From positions 1-9,561 of the forward strand of contig SYAB01000452.1 in assembly GCA_005787665.1 (NCBI GenBank): a stretch of 9,561 bases of DNA, in the 5' to 3' direction. The stretch is from Actinomycetota bacterium (GTDB lineage: Bacteria; Actinomycetota; Actinomycetes; Mycobacteriales; Mycobacteriaceae). How positions within the stretch are numbered: position 1 is the first letter of the stretch; the number at the start of each line of letters is the position of its first letter. Shown piece after piece: positions 6,048 to 9,561 of this stretch. The notes under the pieces were generated by a model that searched no databases, was not told the DNA's origin, and saw only the letters and a program-made list of their open reading frames with translations. Position numbers and translations under genes: made by a program.

Positions 6048-7205
6048 ATGGACGACACCCGCCGCCGGCACGGCTTCGCCACCGCCGCGATCCACGCCGG
6101 ATACCGCCCGGACCCCGCCACCGGGGCCGTCAACGCACCGATTTACGCCAGTAGCACCTTCGCCCAGGACGGCGTGGGCGGTCTGCGCGGCGGATTCGAG
6201 TACGCCCGCACCGGCAACCCCACCCGGGCCGCCCTCGAACGGGTTCTCGCGGCTGTCGAGGACGGCCGGTTCGGCCGTGCGTTCAGTTCCGGGATGGCGG
6301 CCTCGGACTGCGCGTTGCGGGCCGTGCTGCGGCCCGGTGACCACATCGTCATCCCCGACGACGCCTACGGCGGCACCTTCCGGCTCATCGACAAGGTGTT
6401 CCGGCAGTGGGGAGTCACCCACACGCCGGTCCACCTTGCCGACACCGACGCCGTGCGGGCCGCGATCACCGCCGAGACGAGGATGATCTGGGTCGAGACG
6501 CCCACCAACCCACTGTTGTCGATCGCCGACGTCGCCGCCATCGCCGACATCGGCCATGCCGCGGCGGCCACGGTGCTGGTGGACAACACCTTCGCCTCCC
6601 CGGCGCTGCAACAACCGCTCACCCTGGGGGCCGACATCGTGCTGCACTCGACGACGAAGTACATCGGCGGGCATTCCGACGTCGTGGGCGGCGCTCTGGT
6701 GACCGACGACGAGGAACTCGACGCCGCGTTCGGATTCCTGCAGAACGGCGCCGGAGCGGTACCCGGCCCCTTCGACGCCTATCTGACGATGCGTGGGCTC
6801 AAGACCCTGGAGTTGCGCATGCAGCGACACAGCGACAACGCCGCACAGGTCGCGGCGTTCCTCGCCGGACACCCGGCGGTCAGCCAGGTGCTCTATCCGG
6901 GTCTGCCGGAGCACCCGGGCCATGCGGTGGCCGCCCGCCAGATGCGGGCCTTCGGCGGGATGGTCTCAGTGCGGATGCGTGGCGGGCCGGTGGCGGCGCA
7001 CGAATTGTGTTCGCGTACAGAACTCTTCATTCTCGCCGAGTCGCTGGGCGGGGTGGAGTCGCTGATCGAGCATCCCGGGGCGATGACGCACGCGTCCACC
7101 GCCGGCTCCCAACTCGAGGTTCCCGAGGATCTGGTCCGCCTGTCGGTCGGCATTGAGCATCCTGCCGACCTGCTGGCCGATCTGCGGCAGGCGCTGGCGG
7201 GTTAG
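6048..7205 (+). CDS. metB: Cystathionine gamma-synthase / gamma-lyase type PLP enzyme
   Basis: This is a 385-residue Cys/Met-metabolism PLP enzyme of fold type I. STTKYIGGHSD holds the Schiff-base lysine Lys204, and VDNTFASP carries Asp179 that pairs with the PLP nitrogen. YARTGNPTR (52-60) gives Tyr52 and Arg54, which bind the phosphate across the dimer, and SSGMAA (80-85) completes the cofactor site. The C-terminal ESLGGVESLIEHP and THASTAGS are typical of the family. The sequence strongly resembles recalled M. tuberculosis MetB (Rv1079). It may form cystathionine from a homoserine ester and cysteine, or cleave cystathionine to cysteine. With cbs in the same operon the gamma-lyase direction (reverse transsulfuration) is plausible, and that pathway has been reported in the M. 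tuberculosis complex. The ATG follows the upstream TGA with no gap and has no clear Shine-Dalgarno, so it probably depends on coupled translation. Its TAG overlaps the convergent GPP34 stop. Confidence 0.94.
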   Translation: MDDTRRRHGFATAAIHAGYRPDPATGAVNAPIYASSTFAQDGVGGLRGGFEYARTGNPTRAALERVLAAVEDGRFGRAFSSGMAASDCALRAVLRPGDHIVIPDDAYGGTFRLIDKVFRQWGVTHTPVHLADTDAVRAAITAETRMIWVETPTNPLLSIADVAAIADIGHAAAATVLVDNTFASPALQQPLTLGADIVLHSTTKYIGGHSDVVGGALVTDDEELDAAFGFLQNGAGAVPGPFDAYLTMRGLKTLELRMQRHSDNAAQVAAFLAGHPAVSQVLYPGLPEHPGHAVAARQMRAFGGMVSVRMRGGPVAAHELCSRTELFILAESLGGVESLIEHPGAMTHASTAGSQLEVPEDLVRLSVGIEHPADLLADLRQALAG

Positions 7206-7861
7206 CGCAGCGCCGGCAGGACCTCGGCGGTGGTCAGCGCGAGGTTGACCTCTGCGGTGTTCGAGCGGTCCGCCCAGTCACCGTTCGCGATGTCGTCGGC
7301 CCGTTGCGCGACAGCATGCACACCGGCATCGTTGAGGTCCATCACCGCGTCGAGGCCGTCCACCCCGTAGAGCAGGCTGATGATCGCCGCAATGACCGGC
7401 TGCGGACGCCGTCCGTCGAACAGTGCCCCGAGAAGTTCGGAGCGGGCCACGGCGACCCGGCCCCGGTTCTTGGCCGGCCAGCGGTAGTGGTTGCGGCGCA
7501 ACCGATGTGCGGTCAGCGCAATCTGGTGGATCTGGCCGGTGCGCAGTAACTGGTCGAGGACGTCGTCTTCGGCGTGTTTGCGGATTCTGGCGATCGCCGC
7601 ATCGACACTGATCGGCCGAGATTGTAGATCCGCCAGGGCCGGTCGCACCGCCGGGTCCATCGGCACCGGTCCGGCGAGGGCGACCAGGTTGCCGGCCGGC
7701 AGCGGCTCCTCGGCCAGCGCAGGACGCACCCGGCAGTCCAGGGCCAGGTCGAGGATCAGCGCGGCGGCCAGCACACGTTCCAGCCGGGAATGGTCCAGTT
7801 GGGGCTGCGCCTCCGCGTTGTCGAGGAGGAGCAGCAACAGGTCTTCGGCGATGCGAGCCAT
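7202..7861 (-). CDS. GOLPH3/VPS74 (GPP34) family protein
   Basis: This is a 219-residue predicted soluble, mostly helical protein. The opening IAEDLLLLLLDN, then LERVLAAALILDLALDCRV (28-46), the middle HRLRRNHYRWP (119-129) and the late ALFDGRRPQPVIAAIISLLYGVDGLDAV (146-173) match the pattern of bacterial GPP34 proteins, homologues of the eukaryotic Golgi PI4P-binding protein GOLPH3/Vps74. Bacterial members occur mainly in actinomycetes and their role is not established; membrane-lipid binding is an inference from the eukaryotic family. The start ATG at 7861 places the IAEDLLLLLLD motif right at the N-terminus as in relatives; only a weak AGGG precedes it. It lies 21 bases after the greA stop on the same strand, so it is probably the second gene of a greA transcript. 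I do not recall it at this place in M. tuberculosis, where metB and greA are nearly adjacent. No sign of degradation is seen. Confidence 0.83.
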   Translation of the reverse strand: MARIAEDLLLLLLDNAEAQPQLDHSRLERVLAAALILDLALDCRVRPALAEEPLPAGNLVALAGPVPMDPAVRPALADLQSRPISVDAAIARIRKHAEDDVLDQLLRTGQIHQIALTAHRLRRNHYRWPAKNRGRVAVARSELLGALFDGRRPQPVIAAIISLLYGVDGLDAVMDLNDAGVHAVAQRADDIANGDWADRSNTAEVNLALTTAEVLPALR

Positions 7862-7882
7862 GGCCCTGAGACCGGCGGCGGG

Positions 7883-8377
7883 CTAGGAGTGGTACGGCTC
7901 GGCGCTGATGAGCGTCACCGTGACGGTGCTGCCGTTGGGCACGGTGTAGGTGCGAGTGTCGCCGACCTTGGCATTCAGCAGCGCCGAGCCGAGCGGGGAG
8001 TTCGGCGAGTAGACCTCGAGCTTGCCGTCGCTGACGATTTCCTGGCGGGTGGCGATCAGGAAGGTCTCGGTGTCGGACTTGTCGTCCTCGTAGTAGACCT
8101 TGACCACCGATCCGGGCAGCGCGACACCGGACTGCTTGGGGGCCTCGCCGACCTTGGCGGTGTTGAGCAGTTCCTGCAGCTGGCGGATGCGGGCCTCTTC
8201 CTGGCCCTGCTGTTCGCGGGCGGCGTGGTAACCGCCGTTCTCCCGCAGGTCGCCCTCTTCGCGGCGGTCGTTGATCTCGGCGGCGATGATCGGACGGTTC
8301 GCGATCAACTGGTCGAGCTCACCCTTGAGCCGGTCGTACGACTCCTGGGTCAGCCAGACCACCTGGGTGTCGGTCAT
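7883..8377 (-). CDS. greA: Transcription elongation factor GreA
   Basis: This is a 164-residue GreA, the same length as recalled for mycobacterial GreA. It binds the RNA polymerase secondary channel and stimulates cleavage of backtracked RNA, rescuing stalled complexes. Residues 1-77 form the antiparallel coiled coil with the tip motif [10 protein letters not shown], whose Asp43 and Glu46 correspond to the catalytic acidic tip. Residues about 85-160 form the FKBP-like C-terminal domain with [13 protein letters not shown]. The ATG at 8377 is chosen because GAGGAG (8387-8392, minus strand) lies 9 bases upstream and the family starts near [10 protein letters not shown]. The frame remains open to 8581, but the extra 68 residues are basic low-complexity sequence unlike any GreA. 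It is followed by the GPP34 gene and preceded by a roughly 150-base leader with its own promoter-like element. Confidence 0.96.
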   Translation of the reverse strand: MTDTQVVWLTQESYDRLKGELDQLIANRPIIAAEINDRREEGDLRENGGYHAAREQQGQEEARIRQLQELLNTAKVGEAPKQSGVALPGSVVKVYYEDDKSDTETFLIATRQEIVSDGKLEVYSPNSPLGSALLNAKVGDTRTYTVPNGSTVTVTLISAEPYHS

Positions 8378-8505
8378 CTCGTCGATCTCCTCAATCGTCT
8401 GATCCGCGACGGCCGCGGTGCAGTGCGTGCTCGAATCCGGGATTGGGCGGCGATTGCCGCGTGACCTGCCACCCCGAGCCCGGCGACGCGCGCCAGATGA
8501 AGCAA

Positions 8506-8533
8506 TACACGGCTCCCTAGCAGGAACCGTGTA
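8506..8533 (-). terminator. Strong hairpin between the DUF4307 gene and greA (terminator or leader hairpin)
   Basis: An 11-bp stem (TACACGGTTCC pairing with GGAGCCGTGTA on the minus strand) encloses a six-base loop. The single imperfect pair is G-U in minus-strand RNA but C-A in plus-strand RNA, so the structure suits minus-strand transcripts. It begins 64 bases after the DUF4307 stop and is followed by UUGCUUCAUC, a weak U-rich tail, consistent with a terminator for that gene. The alternative is a 5' hairpin of the greA mRNA, because it starts where the predicted promoter at 8541-8549 would initiate. Confidence 0.4.
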
Positions 8534-8540
8534 CCCGGCG

Positions 8541-8549
8541 AGTGTAGCA
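8541..8549 (-). promoter_or_regulatory. Extended -10 promoter element for greA
   Basis: On the minus strand the sequence reads TGCTACACT, an extended -10 (TGN-TANNNT). Initiation would fall near 8533-8535 and give a greA leader of roughly 157 bases that begins with the hairpin at 8506-8533. No -35 match is seen at usual spacing, which an extended -10 does not strictly need. Confidence 0.4.
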
Positions 8550-8596
8550 CCGGGGCCCACAGCAGCATTCCGGCTTTGCACATCCCGTGTTTGCTG

Positions 8597-9043
8597 TCAT
8601 GGCTGGGCCGGCGCGAGGTAACTCGGCACCGTCATGCCGCACCCGTAGATATCGGCCATGAACGGCCGTCGGTAGGACACGACCGTGGTGTCGATCTGCA
8701 CCGTTTTGGCCTGCGACGGCGCCACCACGATCTCCCGCCGTCCGGTCTCGGCGCCGTCCGATGCCAGGGCACGCACGATGCAGACGGCCGGCCGTGACGG
8801 GTCCTTCCTGGTCACGCTGATGGTGATCGAGACCGCCCGGTCGTCGAGGACCTGGTAGGCGGCGGTCGATCCCTCGACGTCCACGGCCACGAAGCGCTGA
8901 TAGCCCAGTACCGCCACGGCCAGCGTCGCCAGCACGACCGCCGCCCCCAGTGCCACGACGATCCGCCGTCGGGTCGCCGCGGGCACCGGCGCCTTGCCGT
9001 AACGGGACACCGGCAAGGGCGGGCCCCCGGGAAACTCGGCCAT
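8597..9043 (-). CDS. DUF4307 single-pass membrane protein (Rv1081c-like)
   Basis: This is a 148-residue protein with a short cytoplasmic-type head containing PVSRYGKAP and a basic ATRRR, one membrane span at about 28-47 ([20 protein letters not shown]), and an outer domain of about 100 residues. That domain has the look of a small beta-rich fold ([30 protein letters not shown]) and two cysteines, Cys79 in AVCIVRAL and Cys136 in IYGCGM, which could form a disulfide outside the cell. The arrangement matches actinobacterial DUF4307 proteins and Rv1081c in gene order; the function is unknown. The ATG at 9043 is chosen because the frame upstream lacks family-like sequence. No Shine-Dalgarno is visible, but CACACT lies 6 bases before the ATG, hinting at a leaderless start. 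It is divergent from mca across 99 bases and upstream of greA on the same strand. Confidence 0.85.
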   Translation of the reverse strand: MAEFPGGPPLPVSRYGKAPVPAATRRRIVVALGAAVVLATLAVAVLGYQRFVAVDVEGSTAAYQVLDDRAVSITISVTRKDPSRPAVCIVRALASDGAETGRREIVVAPSQAKTVQIDTTVVSYRRPFMADIYGCGMTVPSYLAPAQP

Positions 9044-9049
9044 GGGTTG

Positions 9050-9055
9050 AGTGTG
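9050..9055 (-). promoter_or_regulatory. Possible -10 element for leaderless DUF4307 transcript
   Basis: CACACT on the minus strand differs from TANNNT only at the first base. It sits 6 bases before the ATG, almost the same geometry as the esterase promoter at 1830-1835. Weak on its own. Confidence 0.25.
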
Positions 9056-9142
9056 CCTGCGCCCGCCGGACGGGATTGCGGGGACCCCGGCAGCGGATGG
9101 GACGATGGGTCTCGACGCACTGACAAACATCCAGAGGAAGAC

Positions 9143-9561
9143 GTGACCGAACTACGGTTGATGGCGGTCCATGCCCACCCCGACGACGAGTCCAGCAAGG
9201 GTGCGGCCACCCTCGCGCGGTATGTCGACGAGGGTCGGCGCGTCATGGTGGTCACCCTGACCGGGGGCGAGCGCGGCGACATCCTCAACCCGGCGATGGA
9301 CCTACCCGAGGTACGCGAACGGATCGCCGATATCCGGCGCGACGAGATGGCCCGGGCCGCCGAGATCCTCGGAGTCGAGCACCGCTGGTTGGGGTTCGTC
9401 GACTCCGGCCTGCCCGAGGGGGATCCGCCGCCGCCGCTCCCGGAGGGCTGTTTCGCCGTGGTGCCACTGCAGCTGCCGGTCGCCGAACTGGTCAAGGTCA
9501 TCCGGGAGTTCCGTCCGCACGTGCTGACGACGTACGACGAGCGCGGTGGCTACCCGCACCC
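9143..9561 (+). CDS. mca: Mycothiol S-conjugate amidase, N-terminal 139 residues (cut by window edge)
   Basis: The frame from GTG 9143 stays open to the window end and encodes a zinc amidase of the LmbE/PIG-L superfamily. Mca cleaves the amide bond of mycothiol S-conjugates, releasing a mercapturic acid for export and GlcN-Ins for mycothiol resynthesis, so it detoxifies electrophiles and antibiotics in the cytoplasm. [12 protein letters not shown] (9-20) contains the zinc ligands His12 and Asp15. [16 protein letters not shown] (38-53) and [10 protein letters not shown] are close to recalled M. tuberculosis Mca and distinguish it from the paralogous deacetylase MshB. The window ends inside GGYPHP, just before the third zinc-binding His expected about three residues later. 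Roughly half of the ~290-residue protein is present. The GTG start is supported by AGAGGAAG at 9133-9140. The gene is divergent from the DUF4307 gene; no clear -10 was found in the 99-base gap. Confidence 0.95.
   Translation, partial: MTELRLMAVHAHPDDESSKGAATLARYVDEGRRVMVVTLTGGERGDILNPAMDLPEVRERIADIRRDEMARAAEILGVEHRWLGFVDSGLPEGDPPPPLPEGCFAVVPLQLPVAELVKVIREFRPHVLTTYDERGGYPH

Noticed and set aside
5598..6923. 441-codon minus-strand open frame across the membrane gene and metB
   Set aside because: It spans two well-supported plus-strand genes in antisense, has low-complexity Asp/Arg/Gly/His composition and no recognisable motifs.
8378..8581. 68-residue N-terminal extension of GreA
   Set aside because: It is basic low-complexity sequence covering the hairpin and promoter-like element, while the ATG at 8377 has GAGGAG 9 bases upstream and gives the standard 164-residue length.
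8418..8621. 67-codon plus-strand open frame in the greA upstream region
   Set aside because: Arg/Ala/Pro-rich, no ribosome-binding site, and it runs into the antisense of the DUF4307 gene; nothing supports translation.
1..9561. A novel defence, mobile or biosynthetic system
   Set aside because: No transposase, integrase, toxin-antitoxin pair, repeat-spacer array, nuclease or large synthase is visible; gene order and composition look like vertically inherited mycobacterial core.

Overview
The window looks like chromosomal DNA of a mycobacterium, probably a fast-growing Mycolicibacterium-type species. The DNA is very GC-rich, and the gene order closely follows the Mycobacterium tuberculosis Rv1074c-Rv1082 neighbourhood as I remember it: fadA3, a GDSL esterase, lipU, cbs, pra, metB, greA, a DUF4307 protein and mca. 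The presence of mca (mycothiol S-conjugate amidase) fits an actinomycete that uses mycothiol. The genus is an inference from recalled protein resemblance; no search was run.

Layout. (1) Positions 1-1822, minus strand: the GDSL/SGNH esterase lies upstream of a FadA3-type thiolase, whose 3' part is cut by the left edge. The esterase appears to be read from a leaderless GTG start. (2) Positions 1823-1994: a divergent control region with a CRP-like palindrome and a second GC-rich dyad. (3) Positions 1995-7205, plus strand: a tight block of lipU, cbs, an RDD membrane protein (Pra type), a proline/glycine-rich multi-pass membrane protein and metB. The last three overlap or abut (ATGA overlap, then TGA-ATG with no gap), so they are almost certainly co-transcribed. 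(4) Positions 7202-8377, minus strand: greA followed by a bacterial GOLPH3/VPS74 (GPP34) family gene. The GPP34 gene converges on metB so tightly that both stop codons share the tetranucleotide TTAG. (5) Positions 8378-8596: the greA leader, with an extended -10 element and a strong hairpin. (6) Positions 8597-9043, minus strand: a one-pass DUF4307 membrane protein. (7) From 9143, plus strand: mca, running off the right edge just before its third zinc ligand.

How the parts fit. cbs (serine + homocysteine to cystathionine) and metB (a cystathionine gamma-synthase/gamma-lyase type enzyme) together can form the reverse transsulfuration route to cysteine. Cysteine is the thiol-bearing part of mycothiol, which Mca works on when it clears electrophile conjugates. 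The window is therefore loosely a sulfur and thiol neighbourhood with lipid-active hydrolases and a thiolase alongside. The two membrane proteins between cbs and metB and the GPP34 gene behind greA have no assigned role in this chemistry. They are the least explained parts of an otherwise conserved housekeeping region. I see no mobile element, CRISPR array, tRNA or rRNA, and no gene-free stretch longer than about 220 bases.
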